Made by a program: the position numbers and the translations under genes. DNA of 64,000 bases from Channa striata (lineage: Eukaryota > Chordata > Actinopteri > Anabantiformes > Channidae): the NCBI GenBank assembly GCA_033026295.1, contig CM065175.1, positions 28,305,375-28,369,374 of the forward strand. The letters are read 5' to 3'. This document shows, in pieces, positions 23,535-35,000 of the stretch. The first letter of the stretch is position 1. Each line of letters begins with the position of its first letter. The notes beneath the pieces are model-generated. The model made no database searches and was not told the origin of the DNA. It saw only the letters and a list, made by a program, of their open reading frames with translations.

Positions 23535-23975
23535 CTACTGGTTCCAGATACCTCGAGTGTAGTCAGTAAAGAAGCTGCATCCAGGATGTCTTTTAAGGGT
23601 TTTATTGTCTTTTAAGAGAGAAGTTCACAGACAGAGTTTCATCCCCTGTCTAGTGCCATTCTAAAGATACATCACACACATGTTTTATACCCGTCTGCTG
23701 CTGGGCAGAACATTTTACACCATCAGGCTACCAACATTCCCACATGAAGGTGGTGTGTCTCCAGGTCGCTACAGTTTACTGTTAGACAGCAGACAGCCTT
23801 GGGACGGTTATGCAGACACTTCTCAGGACAAAAACATTCATATGAAATAAAGGATGCTATGTTTCAACATTGTTCATAAGAACACTGAGAATCATTTGAC
23901 CTTACAACTAAGCAAAACTTAACCATTAAAATTTAATCACTCCTAATTTTTCGATCACAATTCCCTCCTTTTGAT
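23535..23975 (-). mobile_element. Retrovirus-like LTR with polypurine tract, probably solo
   Basis: Read on the - strand, AAAAGGAGGGAATTG (a polypurine tract, near 23962-23976) is followed by a TGTGAT start, a TATAAAA box (about 23685-23695), an AATAAA signal (about 23605) and an end near 23540. That is the order of a 3' long terminal repeat. No gag, pol or env frame is visible next to it, so only the LTR and a scrap of the internal end remain. The exact right boundary of the LTR is not certain. Confidence 0.55.
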
Positions 23976-23979
23976 TACA

Positions 23980-24935
23980 TTTTAATCACGAAACATACAA
24001 CGTCATCAGATGTATAAATTCACAGAGATTTAATATACAACGTCATAACGTTGTATTAGAAATTTAGGCATTGCTTTTTTTGTGTGACATAGACATCACT
24101 GAGTTATAGAGCTAAGCATAGATTAAGAGAATGCTAAAATATTAAAATAAATAAAATAAAATATATGCTTGACTTCCTGTTCTGTCTTTTGTTTTGTAGT
24201 CCCTCTGCCTCACCTCCTGTCCCATAGTTCTTTCTGGCAAATTCACCACTCATCACCATTCCTGACTGTCTCCGTCTGTTCCCGTGTCTACTTCAATCCT
24301 GCTCTCACTACGGTCCTCTGCCAAATTATCTCTCTGTATAGTGTGAGTGAGCCTTCTGGCTATTATCGGTGTTGCACTTTGGCCCTTGGTGATCTGTTGT
24401 TTCATTATCTGCCTGTTAAACCCGTTTATCTGTTAACGTGCCTGAAGCCTGTATCTATAGCTGTTGTCTGATAATCCGCTTGCCACCTGCCCGATGTGCC
24501 TCTCAGCTGGCTTGTTGTGTTACCTGCCTGTCTGTGATCCATTACAACCAAACTCTGCTTGGATTCCAGTCCTGTCCCAACCCTAACCCTGTGGTGTAGG
24601 TATTTGCTTGTTATTTGTTGGATTGTTTATGCTGGACCTTGGAATGTTGTCTGTTATTTGCATCTTGGAAAAGGAAAATATTTGGACCTTGGATTTTGGA
24701 CATTGGAGCTATGATAACCTATATGCTTACTCCCTACTACTTGTGTTCTGCTGCAACAAAAGAAATTCTGAGCTGTGCACCAGGAATAATGAAGTGCTCA
24801 CCTGCTCTCCTTACCTCCACTCGTCATCCGCGATCTTACCTCCCTCATGGTTCCTTCATTTTGAGTGGTTCCCAGTCTACTCATCTTTTGCCCTAGAATG
24901 AATCTAATATTCACCTGCCTTTATTTCTTCCCATA
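23980..24935. other. Non-coding spacer, unassigned
   Basis: Open frames at 24169-24471 and 24608-24901 show no family resemblance and no splice partners. A small palindrome (ATACAACGT...ACGTTGTAT) is at about 24035-24056. The Pro/Cys-rich low-similarity frames could be the decayed internal part of a retroelement, but I cannot show it. Confidence 0.4.
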
Positions 24936-24938
24936 GTT

Positions 24939-25105
24939 CAGTAAGGTTCACAGACTTCAGGGTCAGTGCTCCGATCCCCACTCCCTTGTGGACTGGTGTG
25001 TTGGGACTTGGAACCCCAAGTTGCTCCCTGTTGTTCAGGTCCTTGCATGGCAGCAGCTGCCGCATGTGAATGAGAAGCAACATTGTAAAACGCTTTAGAT
25101 AAAAG
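24939..25105 (+). mobile_element. tRNA-derived SINE, degenerate
   Basis: The order is CAGGGTCAGTGCTCCGATCC (a degenerate B box of an RNA polymerase III promoter), GAACCCCAAGTTGCTCCCTG, and then a tail GCTTTAGATAAAAGTTA. A second copy with the same order lies at 36305-36465, and a related one on the - strand lies at 25565-25795. Confidence 0.6.
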
Positions 25106-25439
25106 TTACATATAACCAAGTTATAAGTTACACTAAACATTCTTGCCGTTCCTACTGTGTTTCTGCATCCAAAACTGTCACAATATGAACAGATTAAAAG
25201 CAAGAACATTAACTTAAAATGAAAAGTAGTGTCCCCATGAATGTGCTTTTCTGAGCCGAAGAGATTCTGACATGTTTCCATGGATGCACTAGTAGTTAAG
25301 TAGATATACTCCTAGTACTGCAAAGTGTACTTGATTGCTTACTACCTCTGAATATTATTTTCTCCATCTGTTAAATCTGTAGTAAAAGCATTGCCCCCCC
25401 AATGTTTTAATAATTATTAAATTCAGTTAATAATGATAT

Positions 25440-25990
25440 TTAAAACTTAGAGTTGTTCAAAATGCTGCAGCTAGGCTTTGGATAAAACTCTTATTACCAT
25501 TCAAGCCCTGCATGGTCGGGCTCCTAAAGCCACATATGATGAGAAGAACTCCTAGGTCCTCTGATCAGGACTTGGTAAATGCACATTTGTGAAGCGATTC
25601 ACAATCAAATTTACAATTTACTTCACCCACACATGCACCAATGGCAATGTCTGCCACTCAAGGTTCTCATCTGACCTTTAGTGTTTGGTGTTTCGCCTGA
25701 GCACACTTTGACATGTAGCAAGAAGGAACCAGGGATCGAACCACTGACCCTGTGGCCTGCCATAATAACAGACCTACAGCTGCCCCAACACTAGGCCCAA
25801 GATAAAAGGGCTTCTGGAACATTGCATCCAACATCTGTGGACACTGACGAAACAGCTTGAGACCCACTTGTTTAGACATAGCTTTTTTTTAGCTTTTACT
25901 GTTTTATGCTTTATCCTTTCATTTTCTGTTCAAGTGTATAGCTTTGTGATGTCTTCTATTGAACGGTGCTACATAAATAAACTTACGTGT
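25440..25990 (+). mobile_element. LINE 3' ORF end with a SINE inserted in it
   Basis: 25440-25560 reads VVQNAAARL and FKPCMVGLLKP, the typical L2-type post-catalytic segment. 25800-25990 resumes with TCAAACTTGTTT-like coding and an ATAAATAAA tail. Between them lies a SINE in the opposite orientation, so the LINE is split by a later insertion. Confidence 0.55.
25565..25795 (-). mobile_element. tRNA-derived SINE with clear B box
   Basis: On the - strand the element carries GGGTCAGTGGTTCGATCCCT, a near-perfect polymerase III B box (GGTTCGANTCC), followed by a body and AT-rich tail towards 25565. It interrupts the LINE at 25440-25990. Confidence 0.65.
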
Positions 25991-25999
25991 AGATTTTAC

Positions 26000-27240
26000 T
26001 GGTGTACAGATATCTAAAGAGTGTGTGTTCAACTTATCTGGTTTAACTCAACCATAAACAAGATGTTACACTAAAAACTTATTCTTCTGTTGCTGATAGT
26101 ACAGATTAGTGAATACATTTGACACAGCATACTGCAGCCTTTAAAACATTACAACAGAATTGGCGACTCAATCAACATTTCTCCTGAATCACCATTTTAT
26201 CAGTCACCAGTGTGGTACTATTACATAAACTCTACAGTACTTCTTCAGCATGTACCATTTGGTTTCCCCTGTTCATTTATTTTGCACCCTTTTTGACAAC
26301 CTTTAGAATCAATTTTGTATCATTATTATCACACATACCCACAGAAAGATTGTTTTAATTTGGAAAAATGTAGTGTTTAGCTTTCTAGACATCAACTTTT
26401 GACCTTTAATTGTATTGCGTAAATCTACTAGTTTTTTTTTGGCTAGATTTCATATCCATAAATGCAAATGCAAATTCACTTTTTTTTAAAGATTAAAAAG
26501 TACATCTCCTCTATCTCTGAAAACTCGAAGACTCTAGACTAATAACTACTGTTGTTTATTTAAAATCTTTGTATGAACGGCTTAAACGAGGCTAGCTCTG
26601 TATGAGCGTGAGTGGTTTTGTTGTTGGTTATGACTGTCTGTCAGCCGGTGGCGCTGTCAGCACGATGACATCACTTGCTCCTTTCTCTGTATTATGGGCT
26701 GTGTGTGGCTGTCATGGTAACATTGGTGTCAGTCCGTACCGGGACAGACGTGGACAGATGTTTGATTCAAGAGCTTCAGCATACATAGCGTCCCTGTTTC
26801 AGTTCCTGTAACTAATGATTATTCATAATTCATAGCAGCGATAAGTTATTATCAGTAAAAAGAACATAATTTGTCTCATCAGCTTTGACTTTGTTGTGTG
26901 AACGTCGAGGCAGAAAAACGTTTTCCCTCCTACTCACAGGAACTATCAAGACCCGTGGAGCCTTCTCTGCAGGTTCCGCTTAAGCCTGATTCTGGATCTG
27001 CTGCACGTGACAGACAGACACTTAGTGGTAGTGATGTTGCAGGAGTATCTTTCTTTGTATGTCACTTCTGATGGTTGGGGTGTTTGCCTCTGACACCGTA
27101 CATCTCCGGGACGGGCGGGGTCCGTGATCGCTGGTTCCACGTCACACACGAGCTCATGTAGGGTGGCGCTGTTGCGCATTGTCAATCACGTGATTACTTA
27201 CAGCTCTCTGAATGGCTGCTGGGGGTCATGTGACACATTG
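26000..27240. other. Spacer upstream of arhgef2
   Basis: No exon is supported. The frame at 26602-26811 has no recognisable similarity. Base composition changes from AT-rich to GC- and CpG-richer after about 26600, approaching the arhgef2 promoter. Confidence 0.4.
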
Positions 27241-27269
27241 ACACGTTGTCATAGGGACTGACTCCATCC

Positions 27270-27611
27270 TCTCCTGCGACATTACGCCCCGGTATTCAAA
27301 ACAAGCGCTCCCTGACAGATGCGGGTGGGCGGGCCTTTAACTGCGATCGGTGCACGGATTGGCTTGTTGTGGCATCAGCGGGCTAATCTATAATTGGTCA
27401 GAAATAGAGAGAGCACTGTCAGTCAGAGAGACGCTCCGCCCCCTTGGGCATAGACCGCGGACCGCTCCGGGACCGGAACCCAGCAAACCCTCCTGACACT
27501 CTGGAATCAGCCTTAGACCGGTTATTTATTAGTTATTGATCACTTATTGGTCAGTTATTGGTTAGTTTGTAAATAGGTGAGCGATCAGGGCCATTTGATT
27601 TGGTGGAGGGG
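27270..27611 (+). promoter_or_regulatory. Probable arhgef2 promoter and 5' UTR
   Basis: A GC-richer block directly before the arhgef2 start contains a GC box (GTGGGCGGGCC, about 27325-27335), inverted CCAAT boxes (GATTGGCTT at about 27358 and AATTGGTCA at about 27394) and a GACGCTCCGCCCCC block (about 27430-27443). No TATA box is placed convincingly. The transcription start is not determined. Confidence 0.5.
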
Positions 27612-29025
27612 ATGTCCCGGCTGCTGGAGAGCAGGAGACAGGACAGGATGAAGGAAATCAACCAAAAGGTGAGTTTATGGGGGAAAACGGAACCTCTCCG
27701 ATCGAAACAAATAGATATCGATGATTTGAAGTCGATCAGACAGTTTTTAAGCTACTCATCTGGGACGGATACCATCTACCGGATTCAGTCTCACTTTCCG
27801 TTTGTTCCGCTTTGTCTCACATCTGGAAAACACCGTTCCGAGTTTATTCCGTTACTGCAGATGTTGGATTCGTGGTTAACTGTGGTCGATCGAAGACTGA
27901 TCGGTACCTGGATCAGGATCAGGTGTGTAGGTTGGAGCAGTAAGTGTGTGGAAAGACGAGGGGAAGTTCTCAAAAACGGGAAACGTTTTGTGTGTGTGTG
28001 TTTTTCGTTTTTGTCGTTTTAGTGCAGACTCGAACCTGATTTTACGTTTTTTACTGTCGTTGTATATGTGTTTACATAAACCGACTTTACGTCAGTTTCC
28101 GTGTTTCTGACTGTCCGTTTGCAGCAGCGTGGTCGCTTTGTCCTGCAGAGGAAAAGGGAGGGGGAGGGGAGCTCCGCGTGTGTGTATGTGTGTGTGTGCG
28201 TGTGTGCGCCACAGGAAGTGACCTCTAAATCCCTAACCTGTGTATAAACTGCTTGTTTCCAGCTTATCACATGGATCAGGTGTCTTCAGTCAATCAGAAG
28301 CTACCATTGTAGATGGGGTTGTATTGTGAAGAGACAGTCAAGTGCAATCTTGTCTCATTCAGATGATCATGTAGGTAGCTGGAAAACCGTGGGGAAGGGG
28401 GACTGAGGACCAGGGTGGAGAACCTCTACCTTAGGTAAAGCTAGTTAGCTTAGCATGCAGCATTAAGACAGACATTTGTAATTAGATTTTAATGCTGCCC
28501 CTGCAGGTTTGTGTACCTGTCCTGGAGTCTGAATGTTCTACTTTTGCTTGTGAGTGTTTCCTTCCACAGTCCAAACACGTGCATGTAACCTAACATGCAT
28601 TGGGTCAGTAACAGTGGTGACATAAATTTTCCTGTGGTGGTTAGCTGTCTGTCTGTGGCCTTGTTGCCTATAGCTGCTCAAGGGGGGATTTGTTGGGTTT
28701 TCTCTGAATGCCATCTCCAGGCGCAGATGGACCAGTGTGCCATGTGGCTGCAGCAGCTTCTCAGTGTTTATTGAACAAACAGAATTTAATTAAAGTCAAA
28801 CAACTGATGCTGAACTTTGATCCTTACTACAGAAATTAAAGCAATAATTGAACTTCCTGTTTGAAGGCGCCCAAGTTGTCAGCAGCAGGACAACCTAAAC
28901 CTGTTGAGGTGAAGTCATAGCAGGTCACTAGACTCAGCCTCACCTGTTTTCCTCAGTGACTGCTGTCGCCGGTTTCACGTTTCAGCCTCTATGTCTCTGT
29001 GTGGCTCTGTCTCATGACCCCCCCC

Positions 29026-29066
<41 letters not shown>

Positions 29067-32000
29067 ACATACATACACACACACAAACACAAACAGAGGT
29101 CTCTTTATTCCCCTCCATCACTGAGCTCTTTATTTATTGATCAGCTGATCACTGACAGTCACCAAATCCTGAACCAGTTTCACAGTGTACACAGAGTCCC
29201 TGTCACTTCTTTGTCTCACACATTCACAATCAACATAATTTATATTCACAATAATTCATAATTAATAAGCATCACTCATACTTTCCATGTTTAAACACCT
29301 CCACCTTTTTATAGAAAACCGCCCCAATTTTTAGTCTTTAGCTGTTTCAGTGTTGCAGTTTGCTTGTCAAACCTGAACCAGAAGCTGTTTCAATAAAACT
29401 TGATGTTTCACATTCTGGTCTTGGAACAGTTAACTAAAACATTTTCCTCTGAAAACATTGAAAGATACTGTGACTTCATGTTGGATGTTAATGTCACAGA
29501 TAAACCTGTGGTTTGTGCTCCTCCACCCCGGTTCATGTCTTTCCTTTAGTTTCCTGTCTAAAAGTCGGTTCAGTTAGATTTCAGACAGTAAGCTCTTTGA
29601 TTTGCTGTTCATCAATAAAATGCACCTTGGGAGCTGTAGTCTACTGATAATTTCTAACACAGCTACTGTTCTTTTGGAGAATCTTCTTTTCCTCACAAGT
29701 CTGAGGAATCGTAAACTCCCTACAAACACAAATACATATAATTGTGGGCTGTTCCCAAACCCAGGTCTGGACCCTCACACAGGACCACATGTCCTCACAG
29801 AGATGGTATCAGACTGAAGTTTGTTCACACACACTTCCCCTTCCTGCCCCTCCTTAGAGCAGAAGTTAATGTAAAAACACTCGGGAGAGAACAGAGAAGT
29901 TCGCTCTGAGAACAAATGAGTCTGAAAAACTCATGTCTGTCATGTTTCTGTGTCACTGAGCTCCAACACAAAACCCAGTCTGCAGTTTTGTTCCTGTAGC
30001 AGTCCTGTAGCAATTAAATGAAAGCCCTGCTGGTACTCAGGAACAAATATTAGTGATCACTGACGCTGATTCTCTGCAGATGTGTGTTTCTGGACAGTAA
30101 GATACAGACACATGCATACAACTAGTGTATAAAACATACAGCCTTGGTTCCACAAATTCTATTTGAAATAAATTCAGCTCCTCTTAAATTTAAAAGAAAC
30201 ACCAGAAGAAGGTCTCCTGAAAACTTTGTTTGCTTACAGGTAAACTGCAGCTGGACGAGGATTTAATAAGAAAATATTGTGATGTCAATAAATAATCAAT
30301 GTATTGATAGTGAACTTGTGAGTAGAGTGATTCTGCAGAACAACATCCAGTTTGTGTTCAGACTCACACACATTTGGTTAAGGTAACAGGAAGACTGTTG
30401 TCTGTTTATTAAGTTAAGACACACTGAAACCAAACCAGCACCTCTGGCTTTGACCAAAGGACTTTTGTTCAGCCATGGATGTGACTCAGGAGTCAGACCC
30501 TGGACTGTGGTGTCACAGCCAACCTTTCCTCTACCTTTCTGTGACTGCTTTTCTGTCCATAAATGTGTTGCTTCATTTGTTCTAACTTTGCATCAGAAGG
30601 TCATGTTTGATCATGTTTCAGTTTGGTATGAACAACTGTCAGGAGATAGAGCTGCTGTATATGAACATTTACATTCATATCTGTCATTAAAACAATTAAT
30701 ACAATTCTTGATTGGCTATTTAACAACTGAGGAGCCACAGTCAGTTATTCTGAGAAACTAAAAGAGGAAGTGAAAGTTGATGTCAGATGTTTATTAATGT
30801 TAGTAGTCATCCACACCCTCTGCTCCATCAGTATCTTCGGTGGAATTCAGATTATAGAAATTTATGTCTGACATGGTGAAACTCTAAAAATTCAATTTTG
30901 ACAAAGGCCATTAACTCCCCCTCATCCCTCACCCCCAAACACACACTTGAGGTTCAATTTAGTCTACATAAAAAATGATCCGTCAGTGCTGATCACCTGT
31001 ACGTTGTGTACCTGATCATGTTTATCTGTGTGATCAGAACAAGGAGAAGGAGCGACTGAAGGAGAGAGAAAAGGAAGCGAGAGAGAGGGAGGCCCGCTCC
31101 AGCAACGGTCACCTGTTTACATCCATCACTGTGTCCTCCACCACCCTGTGCTCCTCCTGCAACAGGAGCATCACGGCCAAGGAGGCGCTTAGCTGCCCAG
31201 GTAACGTCCAGACAACATCCACACAACCTTCATCTACAGCAAACGTGACCTCATAGATGTTCATCTGTAATCATAAGGTTTCAGGATTTAAAAACAAGAT
31301 GTGATTTTTTTTATTAAATCTGAAGCAGAAATCTTTAGCCTTAATTGTTTCGTCCCTGTTTGTTTCGATATCAAACATTTTAATGTCATTTTAACAATGC
31401 CATTTTAAGTGCTTTGTACAAAGCTCAGCTCTTCACTTAAGTTGTCTCCGCTGAACATCATGTTAGGGGACGGTCATGTGGATTTGAGCGACTCATCAAA
31501 TGCTTGTTCCTGTTAATCAACCTGCGGCCATTGTGCACCTTCTAGCAGAAAGCTGTGTCCCAAAAATTACAAATTTTCCCATTTCAAAACCTCATTTTGA
31601 AATGGGAAAAGGTAAAGGTTTTTATTTCATCAACAAAATATTTAATGCACATTCAGCCAGTACAAATGTTTCCAAATTATCAAGGCATAAAATTACAAAT
31701 TATCAAATCATATGCCAAACATGGTGATTTTGCCTGGTGATGAAGAAACAATGATACTAGCTGAGTGTCCATTAATATTCTTGCAGGATTAGTGTTATTT
31801 TTGCATCCCCTACCTTAAAAATTACATCTTATTTTCTTAACTATTATTTTACCAGGAAATGCAATCTGTTTTACAGACAAGAAAATTACTCTTTCACAGT
31901 TCTTAGAGATGAAGCAATGTGACTGTGTCTGAAATCTCAATTGACTGTTCACTTCTGGGGGAAATACTTGGTGTACATTACATGTAGTGAATGAGGGAAT

Positions 32001-35000
32001 AGGGAGGAATTTTGAACACAGTGTTTGCTTGCTCTAAGAGACTTTCTCAAGATTCCCTGGTTATCTTTTTGTGTCATCTGTATCCCAGAGAAAGCATTCA
32101 GAGACAAATTAGTGAGACTGAACTCCTCTGTACAGGCCTGGGGTTTTATCACAGGACAAACATCTAAAATCCATCCATTATCTGTAACCACACATCCATT
32201 TCAGGGTTGTAGGGTGCTGCCAGCGCTAACCACTCCACCACGGTACTGCCCTACCTGACATGAAATATATAAATTGTTTTGACAAAATCACATACTCAGC
32301 GTTTACGATCTGTGCGTGTGTGAGAGAGACAGAGAGACAGATTGTGTGTTAATCCTCAATCACAATAAACAGATGTATGTCTCAGATTAACACACAGTAA
32401 TACAATAGACCCAATCTGTGTGTGCATGCATTTGTTGACCTATATTTTGATGGGCTGCTGTAGATGAACCCTGAGAATTGGGTCAACGAGAAAGGTGTGT
32501 CAGTTTAGATCCATATAATGTTATTCTGGACTCTACCTTACTTCACTGTAGTCTACTCTGCTTTACTACCAATCTTTGTGGATCTCCATTTCAGATTTAG
32601 AAACAGGGAATTCTGTTTGGAGGTCAGTAGACATCCCAGAGAAACTCCAAAGATTTCTGTCTGTGGCATCTAAGTAATGTCTAAAATATGTTGAATATCT
32701 GAACATCTAGATTGGACTACTAAGTCTGGAAGTCCACTGACTTCCTGTATAGGTTCAGGGTCTAGATATCTGATAGGGACTGTTTTTGGAGGTCAGTGGT
32801 CATCCAAGACAGACTACAAACAAAGATGTCCATCAATGGATGTCCACAGATAAACATCAAAATATCTGAAAATTATAAATAAAATGACATCCAGCAATGT
32901 TCAGTGTCAGATGTGGACATCCTTGCAAGACCTATTTTAGATATCCAGAAGGGATTCAAACTCTGTGCCAGATTCATGTGTTTTCCTCTTTTACTAAGTC
33001 ATCTATCAGTTCTTTTTCTCTTGTACAGAAATAGAGCAGGTTTTATTTTGGTGTGTGTGTGTGTGTGAGAGAGGTAAAGATAAATGGTCGATGTTATAAT
33101 AACTATACTATACTATACTAATGATAGCCTATTTCTTTAAACCTGTAAACTCTGAAGCAAAATGCAAAAATAAGATTCTTTAATGGCTACCGTGAATAGA
33201 TACTGTAACTAGAGGACCCAAAAGCAGAAGCTGAGATGTGCTGAGAGTGCAGGTTTATTAACACATGAACTACTGATGCAGTTATTAACACACATACTCC
33301 TGATACTGTAATACTCAGCAAAGACACTTGAGGAGATAATACTTTATTAACTCAAAGGCAGAGACTTGGACTATAACACATGAACTACTGATAGTTATTA
33401 ACACACATTCTACTGATGCTATAATAACTTAAAGGCGGAGACTAGTGAGGAAGCAAGCACTTTAAACCAAAACCACTCCTACAGAGAGCTTAACTCTATG
33501 AGCGGATAATCACGCAAAATGAGGAGCCTAACACTATAACAGAAAATCACACTTAATGTTGAGACTATCAAACCTACTACAACTATCAACAGACTCATGA
33601 ACAGTAGGAAGGGTGGAGATTGTGAAAGGCTGAACAGGATTAAGGAGACGCACAACCCCCAACACAAGGCCTTATATACAAACATGCAGGGGTAATGGCG
33701 ATGATGATGATGATGATGATGATGATATTCAAAGGATGAGCGCACTGTTAATCAGCCAAGGAGGGGAGGAGTATTGCAGTAATCTGGGTTCACATTCTAA
33801 TGGATAAAGCGTCTAAATGGTAAAACTGTGTGTTTGTGAGAGATTTGAATCTGTGAAACACAAGCTTCAACCTTTACTCTGCATTGGGTTAAAGTTAATT
33901 AGTCAACTGTTAACTGCAGGGATGATGAACTTTAGTCTTACCACAACCAGTGGAATATAAAGTTTCACCTAATGACATCAAGGGCTCTGTGGTAAAATAA
34001 CCCTAACACAGGTTTCACAAAGTGCAGTAGTGTAGTAGTGTAGTGTATTTTCTATTCTTCTGATGGCCCATTTACATAAAAAAATCCAGGTTTAGGATCT
34101 GAGCTTGTGTGTGTTTTAATCATTAGGGTACACACTGACAGAAGGAAACAAACCAATTAAACAAAACCCTCAACCTGCTAAGTTTTGTCCTACTCCGAGA
34201 AATCCGCTGTCCTAAGAAAACCACTGTAACCTGGTTATATAAGTCCATGTAAATGCTCTCAGTAAGTGCGGTTCGTGTATTGACTGAGGTACAGTTGGCC
34301 TTCTTCTGAAAGCTGATTTCTTAATCATCATGTAAACAGGACAGCTGGTTTTCAAAATTCAGGTAGGGGATTAAACTTGGTATCTGTCAGAGAGTGCTGG
34401 TTTCTCACTTGCTTTCTCCAACTGAGCATGTGGGTAAAAAAGACTGCAAAGAGTAACAAGCAACCGAGTGAAAGAATGAATGAAAGGAGAAATAATTGAT
34501 GAGGTGAAGCCTCCTCATTTTTAAAACAATGCAGACTTTTAAAAATTCACACAGTTCCTGTTGTGGATCCATGTGTCCCCCAATTTTTCCTTTTCTCTCC
34601 TCCTCCTGCCACTCTGTTGTGACATGAACACACAAAAAAGAAAAGTCAGAAAGCAGTGTTTTCTGTCTATACAGTTAATCAGACTTCAAAGTGGAGAAAT
34701 CAGGTTACTCTGCTGCTGCAAGTGTACTCGGATTTATAGTAGCCAGGTTCATTAAGTGCATTGCAATAACACTGTAACCAGATTAACTGAGAAAGCAAAT
34801 GTTTCCAAGTAGCCTGGTCATGGCATGTAAACAGTCACTGTGTTCAGATTGCGATTGATTTAAATGTGTAAAATGTCACTGACTGGACATGTCTCTCTCT
34901 TAGCCTGTAATGTCACCATCCACAACCGCTGCAGAGACAGTTTGGCTAGCTGTGCCAAGATGAAACAAAGGGTACGGATTTTCCAAACTCTCTTCCTCTG

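Noticed and set aside
24169..24901. Two open frames of about 100 aa as possible genes
   Set aside because: No recognisable domain, no splice partners and overlapping frames of similar length; most likely chance frames or a decayed repeat.
27600..28022. The long open frame after the first arhgef2 exon as an unspliced first exon
   Set aside because: The human-like sequence ends at INQK with a strong GTGAGT donor, and the next exon at 31038 continues in phase; what follows is intron.
29018..29094. CA-rich run as a CRISPR-like or satellite array
   Set aside because: It is a simple dinucleotide microsatellite without spacers.
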